The translations under genes were made by a program, and so were the position numbers. From JBKHJA01 sp046538375 (GTDB taxonomy: Bacteria; Acidobacteriota; Aminicenantia; Aminicenantales; Aminicenantaceae): a DNA stretch of 49,894 bases. The stretch lies in the NCBI GenBank assembly GCA_046538375.1, contig JBKHJA010000005.1, positions 1 to 49,894 of the forward strand, written 5' to 3'. This document shows positions 1-8,839 of the stretch, piece by piece. The notes under the pieces were generated by a model, which saw only the letters and a list, made by a program, of their open reading frames with translations, did not search any database and was not told the DNA's origin. The number at the start of each line of letters is the position of its first letter. Positions within the stretch are counted from its first letter, which is position 1.

Positions 1-2
1 TT

Positions 3-101
3 TCATATGTCTTATCTGAGTATGCTCAAACATACTCGGCGGCCGATTTCATCGGTTGCCCTCCATGGACGATTCAGGAAGGCTAAACCTTCAATGGTCG
101 C
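3..101 (+). CDS. 3' end of an unidentified gene (partial)
   Basis: An open frame enters from the left edge and runs to a TAA at 99-101. Its last residues include YSAADFIGCPPWTIQEG, which has ordinary protein-like composition, unlike the other frames here. The upstream part lies outside the window, so neither length nor family can be judged. A good promoter starts about 57 bases later, which fits the end of one transcription unit and the start of another. The call rests only on residue composition and could be wrong. Confidence 0.35.
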
Positions 102-157
102 TTCAGCCATCCCCAAACATCTTTTTACCCCGGAAAAAAAGACGCTCACTAAATATC

Positions 158-185
158 TTGATAATTCAAATGTTGAGAGTATAAT
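158..185 (+). promoter_or_regulatory. Sigma-70-like promoter for the gene at 213
   Basis: TTGATA at 158-163 and a perfect TATAAT at 180-185 are separated by 16 bases. Transcription would begin near 192, giving a leader of about 20 bases before the GTG at 213. Confidence 0.6.
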
Positions 186-212
186 AATTAAAATAGATGA
201 AGAGGCGTTCAG

Positions 213-494
213 GTGGCCGGTCTTAATTCTGAAATCAAACACCATGGATTTTCCCTCCACATCCAAACTCAGGATGCAGGAGCAAAAGCTCATTATGTTG
301 AAACCCTTGTGTATTCAACCGGCCAACTTCTCTTCTCCCGGAAGACCTCTTATGCTCCCCATCTCAACCATCTTGATCTTGAAGAGAAAGTACAAAACTT
401 GGTCAGCGACCAACACCATCAGATTATTAAACAAATACGGGAAGGGAAATTTGACCATTTTCTCACTTCAAAAAGAGAACCAGATTCTTCTTAA
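213..494 (+). CDS. Conserved short protein of unknown function, 93 aa
   Basis: A small soluble protein with no signal peptide or membrane segment. It contains HHGFSLHIQTQDAG followed by a segment ending SRKTSY, then a helical C-terminal half rich in His, Gln and charged residues. From memory this pattern resembles short uncharacterised proteins of Acidobacteria and Deltaproteobacteria, sometimes near type IV pilus genes; I did not check this. The start is GTG at 213, preceded by GAAGAGG at a suitable distance and by a good promoter. A longer open frame in another phase covers the same stretch but has no protein-like features. polA follows 115 bases later. Confidence 0.65.
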   Translation: MAGLNSEIKHHGFSLHIQTQDAGAKAHYVETLVYSTGQLLFSRKTSYAPHLNHLDLEEKVQNLVSDQHHQIIKQIREGKFDHFLTSKREPDSS

Positions 495-609
495 CAAGCT
501 CCTTGGGGAAAGGAACAATAAAGCCAGTAGAAACAGCTTGAGCAAGATATCATTACTGCTGCATCCGCCACCGCAACATTTCGGTTCAGGGTGAAAGATT
601 TCATCTGCT

Positions 610-3282
610 ATGGAGAGAAAAAAACTATTTCTGATCGACGGCAATTCCCTTCTTTACCGTTCCTTCTATGCCATCAAAGGGCTTTCCACCTCCAAAGGCT
701 TCCCCACCAATGCCATCTACGGATTCCTCGCTGCTCTCAAAAAGATAAAGGAAAAAGAAAATCCTCATTATTTGGGAGTTGTTTTTGACGTCAAGGGACC
801 GACTGTCCGGCATCAAGTCTTTAAAGACTATAAAGCCCATCGAAAACCCATGCCTGAAGATCTAGAAGTCCAGCTTCCTGTTTTAAAAAAAATACTAAAT
901 GCTCTGAACATCCCTTTCTTTGAGTATGAAAAATACGAGGCTGATGATGTCCTGGGGAGCCTGGCTCTGCGCACCTCTAAAAAAAACATTCCCTCTGTCA
1001 TTATCAGCCACGATAAAGATCTCCTCCAGCTTGTTAACCAGTGGATCACTGTATACAATCCCACAAAAGAAATATATCTGGACCAAAAAAAGGTAAAGGA
1101 GTCCTTCGGAGTAACCCCAGACCAAGTGATCGACGTGCTGGCGCTGTGGGGTGACCCCTCTGACAACATCCCGGGAGTGCCCGGAATCGGAGAAAAAACC
1201 TCAAAGGCCCTTATCAATCAATTCGGTACCCTGGAAAGACTTCTTGAAAATCTCTCTGGAGTCAAAAACAGAAGACTGCGGGAAAACATCAAAAAGAATT
1301 TGGATAAGCTGAAGTTGAGCAAGGAATTGGTCACCATCGAGAGAAACCTGGATTTGAAATTTAACCTTAAAGATTTCGCCCTCTCTGAACCTACCTTGAA
1401 AGCCCTCATTCCCCTCCTCCAAAAATTAGAATTTACTACCCTGTTATCAGAATACACAGAAAAACAGACCCAGGATAAAAAGCACTACACCGCTGTGTGG
1501 AAAGAGGAACAACTCCAGACTCTGATCGCGGAGATAAAGAAGGCAAAAAAGGTCTCCCTGGATACAGAAACGGACAGCCCTCTCCCCACCCGGGCCCGCC
1601 TGGTGGGCATTTCATTATCCACCAGACCTCACCATGCCTTCTACATTCCCCTCGGTCATGATTATCAAGGCGCTCCCTCTCAACTGCCCAAGGAAAAGGT
1701 CTTCACTGCCCTTAAAGAAGTTCTCTGCGATCCCAGGATTAAGAAAATCGGGCAGAACATCAAGTATGACCTGATCGTTCTCAAAAGAGAAGGAATCACT
1801 ATCCAAGGAATGGATCTTGACTCCATGGTCCTCTCCTACCTGCTGGAGCCCAATTGGGGTAAGCACAACCTGAATAAACTGGCTCTCACTTACCTTCAGG
1901 TCAAGACCATTCCCTACAGCAAGATCGCTGGCAAAGGAAAAAAAGAAAAGACCATGAATGCCGTGGATATCCAGAAGGTCACTCCTTATGCCTGCCAGGA
2001 TGCGGATCTGGCTCTTCAACTCAGCTCTCTCCTCTGGGCAAAAGTCAAACAGAGAAAGCTGGATAAGCTTTATCGGGATATAGAGCTTCCTCTTATTCAA
2101 GTCCTGGCCGACATGGAAATGTGGGGAGTTAAATTAGATACTCAATCTTTAAAAAGCCTTTCTTCTGAGCTCCAGTTTGATCTTGACCATCTGGAAAAAA
2201 AGATATATGAGATATGCGGTGAGGAATTCAACCTTAACTCTCCTCAGCAGCTCGCCCATATCTTGTTCCAAAAAATGAAACTCCCCTGCTCAAAAAGGAC
2301 CAAAATCACCAGAGGCTACTCCACCAGCTTCAGCGTTCTGCAGGACCTGGCCCGGACCTATCCCATAGCCAAGTATGCCCTGGAATACAGGCAGCTGGCC
2401 AAGCTGAAATCCACCTACGCCGACTCTCTCCCTCATCTGGTAAATTCTGAAACCGGCCGAATTCATACTTCTTACAACCAGACGGTCACCGCCACCGGAA
2501 GGCTTTCCAGCAGTGATCCCAATCTCCAGAACATTCCGGTAAGAGGGGAATTGGGATGGAGGTTCCGCCAGGCTTTCGTCCCCCAGGAAAACCATTTCCT
2601 GCTGGCCGCAGATTACAGCCAAATTGAACTCCGGGTGTTGGCCCATCTCTCTGAAGACCCTTTGTTGATGGAAACATTTCTCCAAGACCAGGATATCCAC
2701 CAGCAGACAGCCTCTAAAGTTTTCTCCCAGACTTCCCTCTGCTCAGAGGAACAGCGCCGCCGGGCCAAAATCATCAATTTCAGTATCATCTACGGGGCTT
2801 CAGCCTTTTCTCTGGCTAAAGAACTGGGAACATCGACATCTGAAGCACAGAACTTCATCGATCTGTATTACCAAAAATATCCCCGTGTCCAAGAATTCTT
2901 GGAAAAAAGAGTCAAAAAGGCTCAACAACAGGGCTATGCAGAAACCCTTCTGGGAAGAAAACGCCAGGTCCCGGAACTCAGACATAAAGATAAAATCACC
3001 CAACAGGTCGGCCGCCGCATCGCCCTGAACACCCCCATACAAGGAACTGCAGCGGATTTGATAAAAAAAGCCATGATCGATATCTGGCGTGAGCTCCAAA
3101 AAAATAACCTTAAATCCAAGATGATCCTTCAAGTCCACGATGAACTGGTTTTCGAGGTGCCGGATGAGGAAAGGGATGAGTTAGAAGCAATGGTCAAGGA
3201 GAAAATGGAAGGCGTCTTTCCCCTTAAAGTCCCCTTGAAAGTCCATCTGGGCTGGGGGATCAACTGGGCTGAAGCCAAATAA
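610..3282 (+). CDS. polA: DNA polymerase I
   Basis: Repairs DNA and removes RNA primers, with 5'-3' exonuclease, 3'-5' proofreading and polymerase activities. At 890 aa it is full length for a three-domain Pol I. Residues 1 to about 290 form the FEN-like 5' nuclease, including YEADDVLG and GVPGIGEKTS. The proofreading domain keeps catalytic D318 and E320 (LDTETD) and a YACQDAD motif near 460, so proofreading is probably active. The polymerase domain has SSDPNLQNIPVR, DYSQIELR with catalytic D668, the O-helix region RRRAKIINFSIIYG, and QVHDE near 841-845. The ATG at 610 places the nuclease motif correctly, although no strong ribosome-binding site is visible. Its coding strand is richer in C than G, as expected for a lagging-strand gene. 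Confidence 0.98.
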   Translation: MERKKLFLIDGNSLLYRSFYAIKGLSTSKGFPTNAIYGFLAALKKIKEKENPHYLGVVFDVKGPTVRHQVFKDYKAHRKPMPEDLEVQLPVLKKILNALNIPFFEYEKYEADDVLGSLALRTSKKNIPSVIISHDKDLLQLVNQWITVYNPTKEIYLDQKKVKESFGVTPDQVIDVLALWGDPSDNIPGVPGIGEKTSKALINQFGTLERLLENLSGVKNRRLRENIKKNLDKLKLSKELVTIERNLDLKFNLKDFALSEPTLKALIPLLQKLEFTTLLSEYTEKQTQDKKHYTAVWKEEQLQTLIAEIKKAKKVSLDTETDSPLPTRARLVGISLSTRPHHAFYIPLGHDYQGAPSQLPKEKVFTALKEVLCDPRIKKIGQNIKYDLIVLKREGITIQGMDLDSMVLSYLLEPNWGKHNLNKLALTYLQVKTIPYSKIAGKGKKEKTMNAVDIQKVTPYACQDADLALQLSSLLWAKVKQRKLDKLYRDIELPLIQVLADMEMWGVKLDTQSLKSLSSELQFDLDHLEKKIYEICGEEFNLNSPQQLAHILFQKMKLPCSKRTKITRGYSTSFSVLQDLARTYPIAKYALEYRQLAKLKSTYADSLPHLVNSETGRIHTSYNQTVTATGRLSSSDPNLQNIPVRGELGWRFRQAFVPQENHFLLAADYSQIELRVLAHLSEDPLLMETFLQDQDIHQQTASKVFSQTSLCSEEQRRRAKIINFSIIYGASAFSLAKELGTSTSEAQNFIDLYYQKYPRVQEFLEKRVKKAQQQGYAETLLGRKRQVPELRHKDKITQQVGRRIALNTPIQGTAADLIKKAMIDIWRELQKNNLKSKMILQVHDELVFEVPDEERDELEAMVKEKMEGVFPLKVPLKVHLGWGINWAEAK

Positions 3283-3447
3283 ACTTTAAGAAAGAAATCA
3301 CCGAATGATTCTTCATTTCCATAATCCAAATGCGGCTTACTTCTTGTCTTTGGAATGGCCTGGGAAGAAAATATTTAGGAAGAAGAAGTGGGAAAAAAAG
3401 GGAAAAAGAAATAGTTACGGCCTCTTTGAGCGCCGGGCAAAAACCTG

Positions 3448-4572
3448 CTACAAGGTTTTCTGGTAGACGCGGAAGCGCTTGTAAATCTTCCCTCCCATTC
3501 TCTCCATTTCCGCCCTGACCTTGACATTCGCTTCCATCTCGTGGTGGGTATCCACCACTTCTAAGCCAGCCTGGTGAGCTGATAGTATCATCTTCACTCC
3601 CATCAGCACATCCAGTCCCTGCCCCCGGTATTTTTCCTTGATCGCTCCCAACAGCAAATCCAGCTGCTTGGTCTTTTTCGCCGCCCGCAGTATCTTCAAG
3701 AAGCCCAAAGGGAAGAGTCTTCCCTTAGCTTTCTGGATGCCTTCGGTCATATCTGGAATGCCCACGATAAAGGATGCAATTTCATCTCCTCTCTTCACCA
3801 CTTTGACGAACCGTGGATCGATGATGGGCAAATAACGTTTTGCCAAAACCTCCATCTCCCCTTCATCTAAAGGAGTGTAGCCATAGATGTTGCTCTTGGT
3901 ATAACATTCATTCATAAGATGAAGAATGGGCTTGATCCAGGGCTTCATTTCTTTCTTCTTTCGGAACTCAACAACCTCAAAATTCCCTCTTTTTTTCACT
4001 CTCTCATAGATTTTCTTGTAGAATTCGGGCGGTTCCTTGGGGACCTGAATCTTGTACACAAAATAATCCACGTCTTTGGTGTATCCCATCCTCTCCACCA
4101 TATGAGGCATCCAGGGAAAGTTGTGATAGGTGGCGATAGTGGCCCGATTCTCAAATCCTTCAATCAAAAAGCCTTCTGGATCCTGGTCAGAAAATCCGTA
4201 AGGGCCGATTATCTTTTTCATTCCCTTGGTCTTTGCCCACTTCTCCACGGCACTCAACAAAGCCCTCACCACTGGTTCATCTTTCCATGCCTCCAGATAA
4301 CCAAACCGGGCTGTTTTTTGTTTGCGGAATTGATTGTATCGAGAATTGATTATCCCCATGATTCTCCCCACCACTTCTTTTTCCTTTACTGCCAGAAGCA
4401 GGATGGCAGGACAATAGGAAAAAGCTTTATTCTTTTTAGGGTTGAAATACCTCTTCTCGTCCCAGTATATGGGAGGAACCCAGGTTTCATGATGGGCATG
4501 TATCTTTTCCGGAAGATAAATGAATGTCTTCAGATCCCTGCCATCCTGGACTTCCTTGATCTCAATATTCAT
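3448..4572 (-). CDS. GNAT-like acyltransferase family protein, 374 aa
   Basis: A cytoplasmic protein related to large GNAT-fold proteins, whose substrate is generally unknown. Visible landmarks are a start with an aromatic/basic segment ending WVPPIYWDE, a core with VVGRIMGIIN, then IGPYGFSDQDPEGFLIEGF, and a second GNAT-like half with YRGQGLDVLMGVKMI. The two-part layout suggests tandem acyltransferase folds. The start is set at ATG 4572: AGGA lies 6 bases upstream, whereas the upstream ATG at 4602 adds an unrelated-looking tail. It is transcribed divergently from the Rnf operon and ends about 165 bases beyond polA's stop on the opposite strand. The family call comes from pattern memory; I cannot name the substrate. 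Confidence 0.75.
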   Translation of the reverse strand: MNIEIKEVQDGRDLKTFIYLPEKIHAHHETWVPPIYWDEKRYFNPKKNKAFSYCPAILLLAVKEKEVVGRIMGIINSRYNQFRKQKTARFGYLEAWKDEPVVRALLSAVEKWAKTKGMKKIIGPYGFSDQDPEGFLIEGFENRATIATYHNFPWMPHMVERMGYTKDVDYFVYKIQVPKEPPEFYKKIYERVKKRGNFEVVEFRKKKEMKPWIKPILHLMNECYTKSNIYGYTPLDEGEMEVLAKRYLPIIDPRFVKVVKRGDEIASFIVGIPDMTEGIQKAKGRLFPLGFLKILRAAKKTKQLDLLLGAIKEKYRGQGLDVLMGVKMILSAHQAGLEVVDTHHEMEANVKVRAEMERMGGKIYKRFRVYQKTL

Positions 4573-4684
4573 CTCAAATCCTGCGCTTGACCGATCGATC
4601 ATTCATTCTACCATATAATATTCCCTACTAAAAAGGATAAATACAGCAGGAGTGTTGAGAGAGCCGCTTGAATCGATTCAAGGG

Positions 4685-4714
4685 TTGACAATCCTGGAGA
4701 AGAATGACTAAACT
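4685..4714 (+). promoter_or_regulatory. Likely promoter of the Rnf operon
   Basis: A perfect TTGACA at 4685-4690 and TAAACT at 4709-4714 are separated by 18 bases. They lie in the 180-base spacer between the GNAT-like gene and rnfC, about 40 bases before the rnfC ATG. Confidence 0.5.
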
Positions 4715-4755
4715 TTATGTTCTTATTTCTCTTGATCCTCACTCTAATTTGATCA

Positions 4756-6078
4756 ATGATGAAGGCCAGGTCCTTTCCAAACGGTATCCATCCTCCAGAA
4801 TTTAAACAACGGACTGCTGATAAAGCCATCGAAGCCATGCCTGCTCCGGAAAAAGTCATCCTTCCTTTGCTCCAGCATTTTGGCAAGCCTGCTCAACCTC
4901 TGGTTAAAAAAGGAGACCAAGTCTTTGTGGGTCAAAAGATCGGCGCCAGTTCAGCCCTCTTTTCCGCCTGTGTGCACTCCAGCGTATCGGGAAAGGTGAT
5001 TGCTGTGGGCAATCACCCTCATCCCAGCGGCCGTTCCATCCCTGCCCTGACCATCAGAAATGATGGAGAAGAACGTATTTCATCTCCTCTTCCAGAAACC
5101 GAGCATCCCTTTTCGCTTTCCCCTGATGAAATACGCCAAAGGGTAAAGGAGGGAGGAATTGTGGGGCTGGGAGGAGCCGCTTTTCCCACTGCGGTCAAGC
5201 TTTCTCCGCCCAAAGACAAGCCCATTGACACCGTGATCATCAACGGCTGTGAATGCGAGCCTTTTCTCACCGCTGATTACAGACTGATGATGGAATATCC
5301 AGAAGAGATTCTCAACGGAGCCGAATTGATCCGAATGGCCACCGGGGCAGAAAGGATTTTGGTGGCCATAGAGGACAACAAGAAAAAGGCCTTCCATCTT
5401 TTCCAGCAAAAAGCCAAACATAAAACAGTAGAAGTGGTGCTGCTCAAAACCAAATATCCCCAAGGAGCAGAAAAAAATCTGATCTATGCCCTGCTCAACA
5501 GAGAAGTCCCCCGCGGAGGCCTCCCTTTTGATGTGGGAATCGTAGTCCAAAACGTGGGAACCACCAAGGCCATCTGGGATGCTGTGAGTAAAGGCAAGCC
5601 TCTGTATGAGAGAGTTTTGACTGTCTCAGGAGATGGCATCGGAGAGCCAAAGAATGTCCTTGTACGCATGGGTACTCCTTTCCAGAAAGTGATTGAATTC
5701 TGCGGAGGCCTCAAAGAAGGAGTGGATATCCTGGTGATGGGAGGGCCGTTGATGGGAATCGCCCAATGGAGTCTGGGTGTGCCTGTGATCAAGGGATCCT
5801 CCGGCTTGTTGGCATGGACTGCTCCTCCCTTAAGCCCAGAATACACCTGTATCCGCTGCGGGAGATGCATTCATGTCTGCCCTATGAACCTGGTTCCTAC
5901 TCAGTTGATGAAGTACGCCCAGTTCGATCATCTTCAAGAAGCCGAGATGTGGGGGGCGCTTGATTGTGTGGAATGCGGCTGCTGTCAGTATATCTGTCCA
6001 TCCAAGATTCCTCTAGTCCACTGGATTCGCTGGGGGAAAAATAAAATCGCTGCCTTGAAACGAGAAAAGAAAAGCTGA
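4756..6078 (+). CDS. rnfC: Rnf complex subunit RnfC (NADH/flavin and 4Fe-4S subunit)
   Basis: Peripheral subunit of the Rnf ion-translocating ferredoxin:NAD+ oxidoreductase, where NAD(H) and FMN are thought to bind. At 440 aa it has the normal bacterial length. Residues around 130-160 hold the GLGGAAFPTAVKL nucleotide-binding segment, followed by NGCECEPFLTADY. Two cysteine clusters, CIRCGRCIHVCP from 365 and CVECGCCQYICP from 404, are classic 4Fe-4S sites. First gene of the operon; its stop overlaps the rnfD start. Two adjacent ATGs (4756 and 4759) are possible starts, and neither has a strong ribosome-binding site. Confidence 0.96.
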   Translation: MMKARSFPNGIHPPEFKQRTADKAIEAMPAPEKVILPLLQHFGKPAQPLVKKGDQVFVGQKIGASSALFSACVHSSVSGKVIAVGNHPHPSGRSIPALTIRNDGEERISSPLPETEHPFSLSPDEIRQRVKEGGIVGLGGAAFPTAVKLSPPKDKPIDTVIINGCECEPFLTADYRLMMEYPEEILNGAELIRMATGAERILVAIEDNKKKAFHLFQQKAKHKTVEVVLLKTKYPQGAEKNLIYALLNREVPRGGLPFDVGIVVQNVGTTKAIWDAVSKGKPLYERVLTVSGDGIGEPKNVLVRMGTPFQKVIEFCGGLKEGVDILVMGGPLMGIAQWSLGVPVIKGSSGLLAWTAPPLSPEYTCIRCGRCIHVCPMNLVPTQLMKYAQFDHLQEAEMWGALDCVECGCCQYICPSKIPLVHWIRWGKNKIAALKREKKS

Positions 6079-7052
6079 TGGCTAAAAACACCTTCATCCT
6101 CCAGTCCTCTCCTCATTTCAGGGACCAAGACTCTACTCCCAAAATCATGCACGCTGTCATCTTGAGTCTGGTTCCTCCCGTGCTGGCTTCTCTCTATTTT
6201 TTCCGTCTCCAAGCTGCGGTTTTGCTGGTCACCTGCGTAGTGGCCTCTCTTATCACTGAATCTCTGTTTCTTTGGTCCAGAAAACGACAGGTGCAATCCC
6301 TCAAAGACGGATCAGCGGTTATCACCGGCCTTCTTTTGGCCATGACACTTCCTCCCTCCTTTCCTTTGGAATTAGCGGTGATCGGAGCGGTGGTGGCTAT
6401 AGCCATCGGAAAACAAGCTTTCGGCGGCTTAGGCCATAACATCTTTAACCCTGCTTTGGTAGGAAGGGCTTTCCTTCAAACAGCCTTTCCTGTGGCTATG
6501 ACCACCTGGATCCCCCCCGCTGCAGCCAATATCGATGCTGCAACTTATGCCACTCCCTTGGCCAACTTGAAATTCCAGGATGCGGTGGCTCAGGGAACTC
6601 TCACTTCTCTCCCAGATCTTTTCTGGGGAAATATCGGCGGCTGCCTGGGAGAAACTTCTGCCGCTGCCCTCCTCATAGGAGCATTTTATCTTATTCTGAA
6701 AAGAACCATTGACTGGCGTATCCCTGCAGGGATTTTCATCTCATTGACCGCTTTTACTGGAATATTCTGGGTTGTCAATCCTGATAAATATGCTTCTCCT
6801 CTTTTTCATGCATTATCAGGAGGCCTGTTGATCGGAGCCTTTTTCATGGCCACGGATATGGTCACTTCACCCATCACTCCCATGGGCTCCTGGATTTATG
6901 CCCTGGGGATAGGTCTCATAGTGGGTCTGATCCGCCTGTTCGGCGGCTTCCCGGAAGGAATGATGTATTCTATCCTGTTTATGAACACTTTTGTTCCTCT
7001 TCTCAACCGTTACACCAGGCCTCGAATCTTAGGAGAAAGGAGTAAGAAGTGA
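6078..7052 (+). CDS. rnfD: Rnf complex subunit RnfD
   Basis: Integral membrane subunit of Rnf carrying a covalently bound FMN and helping form the ion path. The 324 aa contain eight to ten hydrophobic segments. The segment GQAFGGLGHNIFNPALVGRAF is typical of the RnfD/NqrB family. The stretch ATYATPL has Thr159 as a candidate for the phosphoester-linked FMN, by analogy with the family. The region GALLIGAFFMATDMVTSP (here SGGLLIGAFFMATDM) matches the conserved C-terminal part. It starts inside the rnfC stop codon and overlaps rnfG by 4 bases, so translation is probably coupled. Confidence 0.96.
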   Translation: MAKNTFILQSSPHFRDQDSTPKIMHAVILSLVPPVLASLYFFRLQAAVLLVTCVVASLITESLFLWSRKRQVQSLKDGSAVITGLLLAMTLPPSFPLELAVIGAVVAIAIGKQAFGGLGHNIFNPALVGRAFLQTAFPVAMTTWIPPAAANIDAATYATPLANLKFQDAVAQGTLTSLPDLFWGNIGGCLGETSAAALLIGAFYLILKRTIDWRIPAGIFISLTAFTGIFWVVNPDKYASPLFHALSGGLLIGAFFMATDMVTSPITPMGSWIYALGIGLIVGLIRLFGGFPEGMMYSILFMNTFVPLLNRYTRPRILGERSKK

Positions 7053-7654
7053 ATCTTTCTGCCCGGATGATGGTGGTCCTGACCTCTGTGGGGATCATTT
7101 CAGGGGCCCTTTTGGCCCTGGTGGGTCTTATGACAGAAGAGAGAATTGCATTGAATAAACAGAGAGAGATTGAACAGGCCATTTTAACTGTGGTCCCTGG
7201 AACCCAAACAAGCCAGAAGCTTTACCAGGAAAAAGATCTCTCCGTGTACGGAGCCAAGGATGAATCCGGCCAACTCACCGGATTCGCCATCCATGCCTCT
7301 GGTGTGGGATTCCAAGATAAAATCACCCTCATGATCGGGACAAACCCGGATCTGTCCAGAATAAAAAGCCTTGCCGTGCTAGACCAGACGGAAACTCCTG
7401 GGCTGGGTGCCAAGATTGCAGATAAAGACACTTTCCTAAAATATTGGGAAAACAAGGACGCCACCCACCCCCTTACTCTCCGCAAACCACCAGCAAGGTC
7501 TCCTCAAGACCTGGGCCCCTCAGAAGTGAACACCATCACTGGAGCCACCATTTCATCTGAATCCGTGCTCACCATTGTCAATTCTTCTCTGGAACGGGTT
7601 AAGACATTAAAATCGACAGGAAATCTGAACAGGAAGCCTAGTCATGCCCAATAA
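7049..7654 (+). CDS. rnfG: Rnf complex subunit RnfG (covalent FMN subunit)
   Basis: Single-span membrane subunit with a periplasmic FMN-binding domain. The N-terminal 25 residues are hydrophobic and form the anchor. The FMN-attachment motif TGATISS has its acceptor Thr at residue 167, matching the S/T-G-A-T-x-x-S/T consensus for ApbE-mediated flavinylation. GLGAKIADK and TPGLG are also family signatures. The GTG start at 7049 overlaps the rnfD stop as GTGA and has AAAGGAG 6 bases upstream. The likely flavinylating enzyme, ApbE, is encoded at the end of this operon. The 201 aa length is typical. Confidence 0.96.
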   Translation: MNLSARMMVVLTSVGIISGALLALVGLMTEERIALNKQREIEQAILTVVPGTQTSQKLYQEKDLSVYGAKDESGQLTGFAIHASGVGFQDKITLMIGTNPDLSRIKSLAVLDQTETPGLGAKIADKDTFLKYWENKDATHPLTLRKPPARSPQDLGPSEVNTITGATISSESVLTIVNSSLERVKTLKSTGNLNRKPSHAQ

Positions 7655-8255
7655 ACCCTTAAGTGAAGAATTCCTGAAAGGATTGTGGAAAGAAAATCCC
7701 ATCTTCCGCCAGCTCCTGGGAATGTGTCCTACCTTAGCTGTGACCAATGCCATGATCAATGGTTTGGCTATGGGGTTGGCGACCACTTTTGTGCTTGTGT
7801 TCAGCTCCCTGGTGGTCTCCTCCATAAAAAAACTCATCCCCAGACAGGTGAGGATTGCCAGTTATATCGTGATCATTGCCACTTTCGTCACCATGGCGGA
7901 CCGTTTCCTGGCGGCTTTCTTTCCTCCCTTATCCAAAAACCTGGGCCCTTATGTCCCCTTAATTGTGGTTAACTGCATAATCTTAGGCCGTCAAGAAGCC
8001 TTCTCTTCCAAAAATACGGTGGGGCGTTCCTTGATAGATGCGTTGGGCATGAGTTTCGGATTCATCTTCGGGCTGCTTGTCCTCAGTGGAATCCGTGAGA
8101 TTTTAGGATCCGGAACTTTCTTCGGATATCAAGTGATGGGGCCTTGGTTCAAGCCCTGGATCATCATGGTCCTTCCTCCAGGAGCTTTCATCACCCTGGG
8201 AATCCTGATCGCTTTGGTCCTTTATTTGGAGCAAAAAACAAAGGCAAGGAGTTAG
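7644..8255 (+). CDS. rnfE: Rnf complex subunit RnfE
   Basis: Integral membrane subunit homologous to NqrD, with about six transmembrane helices in 203 aa. The opening segment with NPIFRQLLGMCPTLAVTNA is diagnostic for the RnfE/NqrD family, and its Cys lies in the membrane region proposed to hold an Fe-S site with RnfA. The next conserved segment includes VPLIVVNCIILGRQEAF. It overlaps rnfG by 11 bases and is followed by rnfA after 2 bases. RnfE and RnfA are distant homologues with opposite membrane topology. Confidence 0.96.
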   Translation: MPNKPLSEEFLKGLWKENPIFRQLLGMCPTLAVTNAMINGLAMGLATTFVLVFSSLVVSSIKKLIPRQVRIASYIVIIATFVTMADRFLAAFFPPLSKNLGPYVPLIVVNCIILGRQEAFSSKNTVGRSLIDALGMSFGFIFGLLVLSGIREILGSGTFFGYQVMGPWFKPWIIMVLPPGAFITLGILIALVLYLEQKTKARS

Positions 8256-8257
8256 GT

Positions 8258-8833
8258 GTGGAACTTTTGGCCGTTTTTATCTCCGCCGTTCTGATCAACA
8301 ACTTCGTTCTTCACTATTTTCTGGGAATATGCCCTTTTCTTGGAGTCAGCAAAAAAATCGATTCCGCCGTTTCTATGGGATTGGCGGTCACCTTTGTGAT
8401 GTCCATCACCGCTGTGGTTTCCTGGATGATCAACCATTGGATTCTTATCCCCTATAACCTGGATTATCTCAAGATCGTCTCTTTTATCCTGGTGATAGCT
8501 TCTCTGGTGCAACTGGTGGAGATGTTTATCCGCAAAATAAGCCCCCCTCTCTATCAGGCCTTGGGCATATATCTCCCTCTGATCACCACCAACTGCGCCA
8601 TCATGGGATTGGCTCTTCTGGCAGCATTAAAAAATTATAACTTTATACAAGCTGTCATCTTCGGCATGGGATCAGGGCTTGGTTTTACCCTGGCCATTGT
8701 TCTGATGGCCGGAATCCGAGAACAGCTGGATCTGGCTGATGTCCCCGAACCACTGAAAGGGGCGGGGATAACTCTTATTGTGGCAGGAATCATGGCTGTG
8801 GCTTTTCTCGGATTTTCAGGAATGATAAAATAA
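8258..8833 (+). CDS. rnfA: Rnf complex subunit RnfA
   Basis: Integral membrane subunit homologous to NqrE, 191 aa with six predicted helices. Family segments include INNFVLHYFLGICPFLGVS and PLITTNCAIMGLALL; each carries a Cys positioned like those proposed to share an Fe-S cluster with RnfE. The start is GTG at 8258, chosen because AAGGAG lies 6 bases upstream and the protein then begins in the usual RnfA way. A longer reading frame from 8144 would extend far into rnfE and has no support. It is 2 bases downstream of rnfE and 6 bases upstream of rnfB. Confidence 0.95.
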   Translation: MELLAVFISAVLINNFVLHYFLGICPFLGVSKKIDSAVSMGLAVTFVMSITAVVSWMINHWILIPYNLDYLKIVSFILVIASLVQLVEMFIRKISPPLYQALGIYLPLITTNCAIMGLALLAALKNYNFIQAVIFGMGSGLGFTLAIVLMAGIREQLDLADVPEPLKGAGITLIVAGIMAVAFLGFSGMIK

Positions 8834-8839
8834 CCAGTC

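Noticed and set aside
12..293. A 93 aa - strand frame at the left edge
   Set aside because: Hydrophobic stretches are a by-product of the opposite strand's sequence; no start signal and no family pattern.
7..594. A 195 aa + strand frame across the first 600 bases
   Set aside because: It overlaps a better-supported gene at 213-494 in another phase that has a start site, promoter and protein-like composition; the long frame lacks family features.
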